This document shows, one piece after another, positions 1 to 5,551 of a stretch of DNA of 8,447 bases. Origin of the DNA: Candidatus Omnitrophota bacterium (GTDB lineage: Bacteria; Omnitrophota; Koll11; Gorgyraeales; Gorgyraeaceae); assembly GCA_018818505.1 (NCBI GenBank), contig JAHIRR010000058.1:1-8447 (forward strand), written 5' to 3'. Numbering within the stretch: position 1 is the first letter of the stretch; every line of letters begins with the position of its first letter. The translations under genes were made by a program, and so were the position numbers. The notes beneath the pieces were generated by a model. The model had not been told where the DNA came from, searched no databases, and saw nothing but the letters and a program-made list of their open reading frames with translations.

Positions 1-168
1 ATAGCCACGCAGCGCGTTAATCTATTTGAAAAAATAAAAATACCCGCGTGCAAAGAAAATATCCGCCTCATAAGGATATATCTCGGCGACCAGCAGACAA
101 ATGCAGTGGGCCGCTCAAAGATAGCAAAGAAGAAGATCGAGGAAATGGTCCTGGAAGGTGTAGCATGA
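1..168 (+). CDS. ntpD: V-type ATPase subunit D, C-terminal fragment
   Basis: This is the last 55 codons of a gene entering from the left edge, read in frame 1 and stopping at TGA 166-168. The translation contains RVNLFEKIKIPACKENIRLI followed by a segment ending GDQQTNAVGRSKIAKKK, which I recognise as the conserved C-terminal helix of the V/A-ATPase central-stalk subunit D. In the family this subunit forms the rotating shaft, a long coiled coil inside the A3B3 head, and passes torque to the membrane ring. The 3' end overlaps the next gene in an ATGA junction (165-168), the usual sign of translational coupling, and its neighbour is another subunit of the same complex. The start and most of the protein lie outside the window. 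Identification is confident; the gene symbol follows the Enterococcus ntp naming. Confidence 0.93.
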   Translation: MATQRVNLFEKIKIPACKENIRLIRIYLGDQQTNAVGRSKIAKKKIEEMVLEGVA

Positions 169-1913
169 TAGTGCAAATGAAAAAACTGAGCATAATAGTG
201 CAGTCAAAGGATACTGACTTGACACTCAAGGCCCTGGCAAAATCAGGCGTTGTGCATGTTGAGCACCAGAGGGTTCCAGAAAATGAAAATATAACGCTCC
301 TCGAAGAAAAATATCACTCACTTTCTAGAGCTATGGATGTACTATCTGATTCAACAAAGTTTCAGAGAACGCATACCTACCCAGATAAACTAATACATGA
401 GATCTTGAATCTCGTAGATAGGAAAGAGGTGTTTGCAGAAGGCATAAAGAATATAAAAAAAGATATAGAGAAATGGAAAGAGTGGGGAGATTTTGACCCA
501 GAGCTGATCTATAAACTCGAGGCAAAGCGTGTATGGGTAAGACTTTGTAAGCTTACAAAGAAGGAATTACGCAATATACCAGAAGGCATAATCATAAAAG
601 AGCTTTTTAATAAAGGTAATATATTTTATTGTGCAGCCATCTCAAGAGAAGAGGTAAAATTACCTTTTGAAATTATGCAATTACCTGAGCAGGGTCTTGA
701 AGAGATGCTGTCGAGCCTGAAAAGAGAAGAGAAGCGGCTGAGCGAGACAGAAACAAATCTGGCAGATCTTTCAAAATATAAAAACGCACTCTTTTCATAC
801 GAGAAAAGACTTTCTTCGCTAATAGAGTTTAATAAGATATCTGCAGGTCTTGGGAGTTTTGAGAAACTTTCGTATCTAAGAGGGTATTGCCCTCTAGATA
901 AGATCAAATCCATTGAAAAAATAGCAGAAAGAGAAAAGTGGGGCCTTATTATCGAAGATCCTCTGGAAACTGACTACACTCCTACCCTAATAAGAAACCC
1001 TCGATGGATAGAAATGATCAGGCCTGTTTTTAAGATGATAAATACTATCCCTGGTTACAGGGAAGTCGATATAAGCCTATGGTTTTTGGTGTTCTTTTCA
1101 ATATTTTTCGGCATGCTTATAGGTGATGCTGGATATGGGGCTATATTTTTTGTTCTAAATCTATTCTGCCATGTGAAATTCAGGAACAAGGTCAAAGATA
1201 GATCAATATTTTTCCTTATGTATCTTTTGAGTCTCTGCGCAATAAGCTGGGGATTGTTAACAGGTACATTCTTTGGCCATGCATGGTTGCCAGAAAGAGT
1301 TCAGCCGCTTCTTCCGCTTCTAAGGCAGGAGACAAATGTGCAGGCGCTCTGTTTTTTTATAGGCGCTATTCACCTGAGTATCGCACATCTATGGAAATTT
1401 ATCCGAAAAATGCCGTCAATAAAGGCATTTTCTGAAACAGGATGGATATGCATGTTATGGGGGGCATATTTCGCAGCAAAGACATTGATTTTAGGCGCAG
1501 CGTTTAGTGAAGCCGCAAAATGGCTTTTAATGATAGGCGCTAGTCTAATTATTTTATGCACAAATCCCAGCAGGAATTTATTTAAGACAGTTGGTTCTGG
1601 CATAGGAGGCCTTCTTCTTAATATAGTGAATAGCTTTACAGATGTTGTTTCGTATATACGCCTATTTGCAGTGGGCGCGGCAACTGTGGCAGTAGCAGAC
1701 GCGTTTAACCAGATGGCCTCAGGCATAGGACATGGAAATATCTTTGCGGGATTCCTAACAGCGTTTGTGCTTTTATTCGGGCATACATTGAATATTTTAT
1801 TAGGCGCCATGGCTATTCTGGTGCATGGCGTGAGATTAAATATGCTGGAGTTTTCGAGCCACATGAATATGGAATGGTCAGGCGTGGAATATGCGCCTTT
1901 TAGGGAGAAATAA
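165..1913 (+). CDS. ntpI: V-type ATPase membrane subunit I (a-subunit homologue)
   Basis: This 582-residue protein is the stator subunit that forms the ion half-channels against the K ring in the membrane. The N-terminal half (about residues 1-290) is hydrophilic and rich in Lys/Glu helices, the cytoplasmic arm. The C-terminal half has about seven membrane segments. Family signatures are visible: FGMLIGDAGYG with G320-D321 in the first membrane hairpin, and SYIRLFAVG with R499, which aligns with the essential arginine facing the rotor carboxylate. The C-terminal membrane segment ends in HGVRLNMLEF. It is somewhat shorter than the usual 620-660 residues. The reading frame stays open upstream to an ATG at 48, but I chose ATG 165. 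It overlaps the stop of subunit D, has GGAAGG about 8 bases upstream, and everything before it is subunit D read in another frame. An ATG at 177 is a minor alternative. Confidence 0.95.
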   Translation: MIVQMKKLSIIVQSKDTDLTLKALAKSGVVHVEHQRVPENENITLLEEKYHSLSRAMDVLSDSTKFQRTHTYPDKLIHEILNLVDRKEVFAEGIKNIKKDIEKWKEWGDFDPELIYKLEAKRVWVRLCKLTKKELRNIPEGIIIKELFNKGNIFYCAAISREEVKLPFEIMQLPEQGLEEMLSSLKREEKRLSETETNLADLSKYKNALFSYEKRLSSLIEFNKISAGLGSFEKLSYLRGYCPLDKIKSIEKIAEREKWGLIIEDPLETDYTPTLIRNPRWIEMIRPVFKMINTIPGYREVDISLWFLVFFSIFFGMLIGDAGYGAIFFVLNLFCHVKFRNKVKDRSIFFLMYLLSLCAISWGLLTGTFFGHAWLPERVQPLLPLLRQETNVQALCFFIGAIHLSIAHLWKFIRKMPSIKAFSETGWICMLWGAYFAAKTLILGAAFSEAAKWLLMIGASLIILCTNPSRNLFKTVGSGIGGLLLNIVNSFTDVVSYIRLFAVGAATVAVADAFNQMASGIGHGNIFAGFLTAFVLLFGHTLNILLGAMAILVHGVRLNMLEFSSHMNMEWSGVEYAPFREK

Positions 1914-1917
1914 AATT

Positions 1918-1985
1918 CCCTCTCCCCACTGTAGGGGACACTTAAGTGTCCCCTACAGTGGGGAGAGGGTTAGGGTGAGGGGAGG
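1918..1985. repeat. Perfect 52-nt palindrome of a dispersed repeat type
   Basis: Bases 1918-1943 are the exact reverse complement of 1944-1969: two 26-base arms with no spacer, centred on CTTAAG. The tail TTAGGGTGAGGGG (1970-1982) follows. The outer parts, CCCTCTCCCC and GGGGAGAGGG plus that tail, resemble a palindromic repeat scattered through many bacterial genomes, which shows up in translated databases as a 'SPHPNPLP' peptide. The element fills almost the whole 77-base gap between subunits I and K, and its tail runs into the K ribosome binding site. The palindrome is directly visible. The repeat-family assignment is from memory. Confidence 0.9.
1979..1985 (+). promoter_or_regulatory. Ribosome binding site of subunit K, made of the repeat tail
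   Basis: GGGGAGG lies five bases before ATG 1991. The first G residues belong to the conserved tail of the palindromic repeat, so the insertion either supplied or abuts the Shine-Dalgarno site. The CTCCCC at 1922-1927 in the left arm could also pair with GGGGAG at 1979-1984, so an alternative fold could mask this site. Confidence 0.7.
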
Positions 1986-1990
1986 AAGAT

Positions 1991-2440
1991 ATGGATGCAA
2001 ATGTGTTATTGCAATTTAAAGATCTTGGCGTAGCAGGTTCACTCGCGTTCGCTGCAATGGGCTCTGCCCTTGGCGCAGGCGCAGCAGGCATGGCAGCAGT
2101 GGGCTCATGGAAAAAGTGCTTTGCGCAGAATAAGAACGCGCCTTTTATTCTCACGGTATTCGTGGGCGCGCCGCTCTCCCAGACCATCTACGGCATGATT
2201 GTAATGAATGCCCTTGTAGAGCTTGCGAATAAGGGACAATTCATGTCCGGCGCAGGAATACTTAGCGGTATTGCAATAGGAATGTCAGCATGGATGCAGG
2301 GCAAAGCTGGCGCGGCAGCAGCTGACGCAATGGCAGAGACAGGTAAGGGGTTTGGCAATTACCTTATCGTGCTGGGCATAATCGAAACAGTTGCCCTCTT
2401 CGTAATGGTCTTCATCCTAATGGCCGCAGGGAAGATGTAA
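1991..2440 (+). CDS. ntpK: V-type ATPase proteolipid subunit K (rotor ring)
   Basis: This 149-residue protein is the ring subunit of the membrane rotor. It has four hydrophobic segments in two hairpins, the duplicated 16-kDa proteolipid layout (about 156 residues in Enterococcus hirae). The ion-site carboxylate is E132 in the last helix (GIIETVALF). Q64 in helix 2 (PLSQTIYG) and Q103 in helix 3 (WMQGKAG) align with the glutamines that help bind Na+ in E. hirae NtpK, and S63 replaces the threonine there. Helix 2 has no carboxylate, so each subunit carries one ion site. Ala, Gly and Met are abundant, as expected for tightly packed ring helices. Start ATG 1991 has the strong site GGGGAGG. It is the last gene of the visible ATPase operon and is followed by a tRNA promoter. 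Na+ use is an inference from residues only. Confidence 0.95.
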   Translation: MDANVLLQFKDLGVAGSLAFAAMGSALGAGAAGMAAVGSWKKCFAQNKNAPFILTVFVGAPLSQTIYGMIVMNALVELANKGQFMSGAGILSGIAIGMSAWMQGKAGAAAADAMAETGKGFGNYLIVLGIIETVALFVMVFILMAAGKM

Positions 2441-2449
2441 ATTTAGGGC

Positions 2450-2478
2450 TTGCAAAATATTGGGCGATATTGTATATT
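2450..2478 (+). promoter_or_regulatory. Sigma70-type promoter of the tRNA pair
   Basis: TTGCAA (2450-2455) and TATATT (2473-2478) are separated by exactly 17 bases. Transcription should start near 2485, about ten bases before tRNA-Val. No comparable promoter is seen directly before tRNA-Asp, so the two tRNAs are probably one transcript ending at the terminator at 2822-2872. Confidence 0.65.
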
Positions 2479-2494
2479 ATTGGGGCACTCAAGG

Positions 2495-2572
2495 GGGCGG
2501 TTAGCTCAGTTGGTAGAGCGCTTCGCTTACACCGAAGAGGTTTCACAGGTTCGAGCCCTGTACCGCCCACCA
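2495..2572 (+). tRNA. tRNA-Val (anticodon UAC)
   Basis: The full cloverleaf can be folded. Acceptor GGGCGGT (2495-2501) pairs with ACCGCCC (2562-2568), discriminator A is at 2569 and an encoded CCA at 2570-2572. The D stem is GCTC/GAGC, the anticodon stem CTTCG/CGAAG has loop CTTACAC with anticodon TAC at 2528-2530, and the T stem ACAGG/CCTGT has loop TTCGAGC. All stems are fully paired. The variable region AGGTTTC (2538-2544) is seven bases, longer than the usual four or five of a class I tRNA. It reads valine codons GUA and, by wobble, GUG and others. Confidence 0.95.
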
Positions 2573-2696
2573 TGAACCACTCGCTAAGAATGCTACTTTT
2601 AGATACATCTTCGCTCGGGTTCATGGCTTCGCCATTTAGTATAACGCTCGCTGTGCCCTGTACCTGAGCGAAGCGAATGGTACAGGGGGTTCATGG
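2570..2696. repeat. Repeat-rich spacer between the two tRNA genes
   Basis: CCATGAACC (2570-2578, starting in the CCA tail of tRNA-Val) is matched in reverse complement by GGTTCATGG at 2618-2626 and again at 2688-2696. CCCTGTACC occurs in the tRNA itself (2556-2564), recurs 100 bases on (2656-2664) and pairs with GGTACAGGG (2679-2687) in a 9-bp hairpin whose 14-base loop contains GAGCGAAGCGAA. A smaller ATGGC/GCCAT hairpin lies at 2623-2635. No gene is visible here. The GAGCGAAGCGAA style resembles dispersed palindromic repeats of uncultured bacteria. Confidence 0.75.
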
Positions 2697-2713
2697 CAGG
2701 CCATTGAAAATTT

Positions 2714-2791
2714 GGGGACGTAGTTCAGATTGGATAGAACAATTGATTGTCGATCAATAGGTCGCGGGTTCGAGCCCCGTCGTCCCCGCCA
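2714..2791 (+). tRNA. tRNA-Asp (anticodon GUC)
   Basis: Acceptor GGGGACG (2714-2720) pairs with CGTCCCC (2781-2787), followed by discriminator G2788 and encoded CCA 2789-2791. The D stem is GTTC/GAAC, the anticodon stem ATTGA/TCAAT has loop TTGTCGA with anticodon GTC at 2749-2751, the variable loop is AGGTC, and the T arm is GCGGG/CCCGT with loop TTCGAGC. The AGGTCGCGGGTTCGAG block is close to the tRNA-Asp consensus. It is the last stable RNA before the accessory segment, so its 3' half is a candidate integration site. Confidence 0.95.
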
Positions 2792-2821
2792 GTAATTTAA
2801 GATAACTTAATAATTCCGTCG

Positions 2822-2872
2822 AAAACCCTACTTATCGTCGAGAAATCGATGAAAGTAGGGTTTTTTGTTTTT
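2822..2872 (+). terminator. Intrinsic terminator after tRNA-Asp
   Basis: AAAACCCTACTT (2822-2833) pairs perfectly with AAGTAGGGTTTT (2853-2864), a 12-bp stem. The loop contains a further ATCG/CGAT pairing. The run TTTTTTGTTTTT continues from 2861 to 2872. The A-rich 5' arm means it could also terminate transcription arriving from the right. It lies 30 bases after tRNA-Asp and should end the tRNA transcript. Confidence 0.9.
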
Positions 2873-2910
2873 ATGGAAATATTGAAAATCTTGGAAATTG
2901 TAACAACTTC

Positions 2911-2935
2911 TGTCACGTTCTGTCACGCTGTCACG
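2911..2935 (+). repeat. Three TGTCACG direct repeats
   Basis: TGTCACG occurs at 2911-2917, 2921-2927 and 2929-2935, within the 120 bases before the winged-helix gene at 2989. Short tandem heptamers of this kind are seen as protein binding sites or replication iterons. Which of these applies here cannot be told from sequence. Confidence 0.7.
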
Positions 2936-2940
2936 CTGAA

Positions 2941-2975
2941 AACCGCGTAGGTTGCCGTAGGCATCCTACGCGGTT
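2941..2975 (+). promoter_or_regulatory. 35-nt hairpin just before the ribosome binding site of the next gene
   Basis: AACCGCGTAGG (2941-2951) pairs perfectly with CCTACGCGGTT (2965-2975). Within the loop, TGCC (2953-2956) pairs with GGCA (2960-2963) after one T-T mismatch, leaving a 3-base loop. The stem ends two bases before GAAAGG (2978-2983), the Shine-Dalgarno of the gene at 2989. It has no T run and so does not look like a terminator. As DNA it is an operator-like dyad; as RNA it is a leader hairpin. I see no convincing sigma70 promoter between 2873 and 2940. Confidence 0.75.
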
Positions 2976-2988
2976 GAGAAAGGTTTAA

Positions 2989-3444
2989 ATGAAAGGCTAC
3001 CAATACCTAGAAAACGACTTCTTTAACCTCTGTCAAACCAGAGAAATCAGCCGCATCCCCATGCTCTTATACATCTATCTCCGCGGCCTTTACTGTCGCT
3101 TCCAAAAACCTGTCTTCTTCTATTTCGACAAACAGATCAAAGAACATTTAGGTATATCTCAAAGTACTCTATCAAGGGTCAGATTATATCTACAAAAGCG
3201 AGGCGTCATTGACTTTAAAAGCGGAAAAGGCACTAAACCCACAGAATACACCATGCTCGGAACCGTTCTTCTCCCTATCTTCAAAAAGATGACACGGTCT
3301 CGTCAAACTCACTCACAGAGGTATCCTCAAAATGACGACACCATATATACGAGTAAAGATATATTGAAGAAGAAAGTAGGTAATATATTTCAAGGTATGA
3401 GCGAAGCAGATAGAGAATTTTTAAGAAAGAAAGGCCTTTTGTAG
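2989..3444 (+). CDS. Small winged-helix DNA-binding protein, replication-initiator-like
   Basis: This 151-residue soluble protein has a central helix-turn-helix at about residues 45-72: FDKQIKEHLGISQSTLSRVR, then YLQKRGVIDFKSG. The wing follows near residues 75-90 (GKGTKPTEYTML). This resembles the wHTH of phage replisome organisers and replication proteins and some plasmid regulators. The fold is inferred, not a named family. The C-terminus (about 125-151) is charged and helical, ending in MSEADREFLRKKGLL. ATG 2989 is supported by GAAAGG five bases upstream. Three TGTCACG repeats and a strong dyad lie directly in front, so autoregulation or origin binding is plausible. The next gene starts three bases after its stop, so the two are probably co-translated. 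No catalytic motif is visible. Confidence 0.7.
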   Translation: MKGYQYLENDFFNLCQTREISRIPMLLYIYLRGLYCRFQKPVFFYFDKQIKEHLGISQSTLSRVRLYLQKRGVIDFKSGKGTKPTEYTMLGTVLLPIFKKMTRSRQTHSQRYPQNDDTIYTSKDILKKKVGNIFQGMSEADREFLRKKGLL

Positions 3445-3447
3445 TCC

Positions 3448-3714
3448 ATGTCTCTTCCAAAGACCATAATGATAGACCTTCTAAATCCTAAAGCATACAT
3501 ATGGATAGACGCCATTCTTATAAAAGAAACCGCAAAAGCTATTTTAATCGAATTCGACGGTCAGGAAATATGGTTACCCAAGGCATGTATTACGAAGATT
3601 AAGCGCAATAAGCTTCGTCATTGCGAGCGACCTGCCCTTCGAAGCCTTGGCGAAGGAGGGAGCGAAGCAATCTCTATTAAAATATCCGAATACCACTGGA
3701 CTAAGAAAATTTAA
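3448..3714 (+). CDS. Unrecognised 88-residue protein with a repeat-derived C-terminus
   Basis: I do not recognise this protein. The first 55 residues look like a small beta-rich domain: a segment with AYIWIDAILIKET, then AILIEFDGQEIWLPKACI, alternating strands with a WLP turn. From about residue 56 on (RHCERPALRSLGEGGSEAIS) the sequence is the translation of a dispersed repeat at 3616-3674 and is unlikely to be an evolved domain. The gene starts three bases after the winged-helix gene and has no good ribosome binding site of its own, so it probably depends on coupling to it. The 8-base direct repeats TTAAGCGC at 3599-3606 and 3711-3718 bracket the repeat. This suggests an insertion that replaced the original end of the protein, so the N-terminal part may be functional or a remnant. 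Confidence 0.55.
   Translation: MSLPKTIMIDLLNPKAYIWIDAILIKETAKAILIEFDGQEIWLPKACITKIKRNKLRHCERPALRSLGEGGSEAISIKISEYHWTKKI
3616..3674. repeat. Composite dispersed repeat of the 'HCERSEAIS' type
   Basis: The outer parts CGTCATTGCGAGCGA and AGCGAAGCAATCTC match a repeat seen in many uncultured bacterial genomes, where it translates as 'RHCERSEAIS'. Inside it sits a second dyad, CCCTTCG (3634-3640) with CGAAGGAGGG (3651-3660). Its reverse translation is the familiar 'PSFAKASKG' peptide. The family memory is mine; the nested dyads are directly visible. Confidence 0.75.
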
Positions 3715-3729
3715 GCGCCTAATAACCAA

Positions 3730-3758
3730 TTTACATAACAGTATATCTTTGTTATAAT
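3730..3758 (+). promoter_or_regulatory. Strong extended -10 promoter for the AlbA_2 gene
   Basis: TTTACA (3730-3735), a 17-base spacer and a perfect TATAAT (3753-3758) preceded by the extended -10 TG at 3750-3751. Transcription should begin near 3765, leaving a leader of about 70 bases before GTG 3836. This is the best-matching promoter in the window. Confidence 0.8.
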
Positions 3759-3835
3759 TGTACACGATAGCCCGGAAGATACTTTATGTAATTATTTTAA
3801 AGTTATAGCTAGATAAAAAATATTGGGAGGGTTAA

Positions 3836-5242
3836 GTGAACACGAGCTCACAAGAATTAGAACGTTGGATGGACGCTCCTCGAGAGAACGAGCATCTGGA
3901 GTTTAAAGAGGCGAAACATCAATTTGATGTGATGAAATTGTTCCGCTACTGTGTAGCAATTGCTAATGAAGGCGGCGGGAAGCTTATTCTTGGGGTTAGT
4001 AATAGGATTCCGCGCAAGGTTGTTGGCAGTGAGGCGTTTCGTAATACTGCAAATATTGCCGAGAAGATCTTTATTAAATTGCGCTTTCGGGTTGATGTCG
4101 AAGAAATTGCTCATCCGGACGGGCGGGTTGTCTTGTTTCGTATTCCTTCCCGACCGAAAGGCACGGCTTATCAATTAGAAGGCTCGTATTTAATGCGATC
4201 AACAGAAGATACAGTCTCTATGTCTGAAGATCGTTTAAGGCAAATTTTCGAAGAAGGAAAACCAGATTGGTTATTGCACCCAGCCAAAGAGAATTGTACT
4301 GCAGACGACGTTGTTCGTTTGCTGGATACTCAGGGCTATTTTGATTTGCTTAAATTGACCTATCCGACCACGCGCGAAGTCGTGCTTGAACGTTTTGAAC
4401 AAGCAAAACTCATTCAAAAGAAAAGCGGCTCATGGATTATTACGAACTTGGGCGCTATTTTATTTGCAAAAAAAATCGATGATTTTGATAGCTTGTCGCG
4501 GAAAACTCCCCGGGTCATTGTTTATGAGGGAACAAGTAAGCTAAAAACGCGTCTGGATAAGTTTGGAGCAAGAGGGTATGCTGTCGGCTTTGAAGGGCTC
4601 CTTGAATTTATAAACGGGCAGATACCCACCAATGAGATTATTCAGCTTGCCTTACGTAAAGAGAAAAAAATGTTTCCGGAGATTGCGATTAGAGAGCTTG
4701 TCGCGAATGCACTGATCCATCAAGATCTGAATGAGTCTGGACCGATTCTGATCGAGATATACTCTGACCGTATGGAAATTACCAATCCAGGCCGTCCTTT
4801 TATTCCTACTGATAGATTTATTGATGAATACCAGTCCCGAAATGAACGTCTTGCTGACTTAATGCGGAGATTCGGGATTTGCGAGGAAAAGGGCAGCGGC
4901 GTAGATAAAGTCGTTAATGCTACAGAAGTATATCAACTTCCTGCTCCAGATTTTCGCGTTGGGGAACGTCATACTACAGTGGTTTTATTCGCGCATAAGC
5001 CATTTGAAGACATGGATCGAAAGGATCGTATCCGCGCTTGTTATCAACATTGCTGTCTGCGCTATGTTATGAACGAGCGAATGACAAATCAGAGTTTGCG
5101 AGAGCGGTTCAAATTATCGGTGAATAAAATAACTACTGTTTCCCAGCTTATTGCGGATACGCTAGATGTTAATTTGATTAAACTAGACGATGCGACAACT
5201 GTTTCAAAAAGATATGCAAGATATCAGCCATTTTGGGCATAG
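3836..5242 (+). CDS. AlbA_2 (Schlafen-type) plus GHKL-ATPase plus winged-helix protein
   Basis: This 468-residue cytoplasmic protein has three parts. Residues 10-140 form an AlbA_2/Schlafen-type domain, with EFKEAK (22-27) and the glycine-rich NEGGGKLILGV (44-54). Residues 150-390 contain a GHKL-type ATP-binding fold of the HATPase_c_4 kind, with AIRELVANALIHQD (284-297, Mg-ATP N-box), NPGRP (317-321) and EKGSGVDKV (351-359). Residues 405-468 look like a winged helix (SLRERFKLSVNKITTVSQLI). Members are usually annotated as 'ATP-binding protein', 'DNA-binding domain-containing' or 'RecG-related', mostly without a known role; some sit in mobile or defence loci. Start GTG 3836 has GGGAGGG four bases upstream. 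The gene stands alone behind its own strong promoter. Arginine is mostly CGN, against mostly AGA/AGG in the neighbours, suggesting separate acquisition. The domain call is firm; the function is unknown. Confidence 0.88.
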   Translation: MNTSSQELERWMDAPRENEHLEFKEAKHQFDVMKLFRYCVAIANEGGGKLILGVSNRIPRKVVGSEAFRNTANIAEKIFIKLRFRVDVEEIAHPDGRVVLFRIPSRPKGTAYQLEGSYLMRSTEDTVSMSEDRLRQIFEEGKPDWLLHPAKENCTADDVVRLLDTQGYFDLLKLTYPTTREVVLERFEQAKLIQKKSGSWIITNLGAILFAKKIDDFDSLSRKTPRVIVYEGTSKLKTRLDKFGARGYAVGFEGLLEFINGQIPTNEIIQLALRKEKKMFPEIAIRELVANALIHQDLNESGPILIEIYSDRMEITNPGRPFIPTDRFIDEYQSRNERLADLMRRFGICEEKGSGVDKVVNATEVYQLPAPDFRVGERHTTVVLFAHKPFEDMDRKDRIRACYQHCCLRYVMNERMTNQSLRERFKLSVNKITTVSQLIADTLDVNLIKLDDATTVSKRYARYQPFWA

Positions 5243-5285
5243 TTTCATTTAATTCTCAAGGTATTTTGTATTGGTTATATTATCA

Positions 5286-5310
5286 TAACTCGTTGTATCA
5301 CAAAGAGTTA
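5286..5310 (+). terminator. Possible weak terminator hairpin after the AlbA_2 gene
   Basis: TAACTC (5286-5291) pairs with GAGTTA (5305-5310), and the inner TTGT (5293-5296) with ACAA (5300-5303), giving a 25-base hairpin with one G-A mismatch and a 3-base loop. It lies 44 bases after the stop. There is no immediate T run (the nearest, TTTTTT, is about 23 bases on), so termination is uncertain. Confidence 0.35.
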
Positions 5311-5451
5311 CCTATTTAAAAGCAAAACGGTTTTTTGAGATATTCTGGCTTGCTATATAGGAAAAACTGGTCGCTATCCCTCATTTGCCACCCTTTCCTT
5401 TTCTTAAAGTTAGCGCTCTTACGCAACGGTCTTGCAAAATGATAAATTTGC

Positions 5452-5480
5452 TTGAAAATTCCCTATTTCTATGGCATACT
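5452..5480 (+). promoter_or_regulatory. Candidate promoter of the secreted-protein gene
   Basis: TTGAAA (5452-5457), a 17-base spacer, then CATACT (5475-5480) with an extended -10 TG at 5472-5473. Predicted start is near 5487, leaving a leader of about 65 bases. A short hairpin, AGCCCT (5519-5524) with AGGGTT (5530-5535), is followed by TTATTTTTTG in that leader and could attenuate transcription. Confidence 0.5.
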
Positions 5481-5551
5481 TATATATGTAAAATATAGCA
5501 GCTAAGATACCAAATGGTAGCCCTATAAAAGGGTTATTTTTTGCCTGGATT

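Larger units (their letters stand above)
5243..5551. other. 309-base AT-rich gap without a gene
   Basis: I find no credible coding frame or structural RNA here. It contains the hairpin at 5286-5310, a poly-T stretch near 5333-5338, a candidate promoter at 5452-5480 and a small leader hairpin at 5519-5535. The rest (about 5340-5450) shows nothing I can name. Confidence 0.6.

Noticed and set aside
48..164. Upstream extension of subunit I to ATG 48
   Set aside because: These bases encode the conserved C-terminus of subunit D in another frame, and ATG 165 has the coupled ATGA junction and a ribosome binding site.
1370..1864. 164-residue minus-strand frame
   Set aside because: It lies wholly antisense to the membrane region of subunit I and shows no family features; it is a shadow frame.
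1942..2187. Minus-strand frame ending in a 'SPHPNPLP'-like peptide
   Set aside because: It comes from the palindromic repeat and the antisense of subunit K; such peptides are repeat translations.
2412..2667. Frames on both strands over tRNA-Val (one containing GTGLEPVKPLRCKRSAL)
   Set aside because: They are translations of the tRNA and adjacent repeats, a well-known source of false proteins.
2911..2975. CRISPR-like array from the TGTCACG repeats and dyad
   Set aside because: The repeats are only seven bases with 1-3 base gaps; there is no repeat-spacer pattern and no cas gene.
3574..3765. Minus-strand frame with SFAKASKG
   Set aside because: It is the reverse translation of the dispersed repeat at 3616-3674, not a gene.
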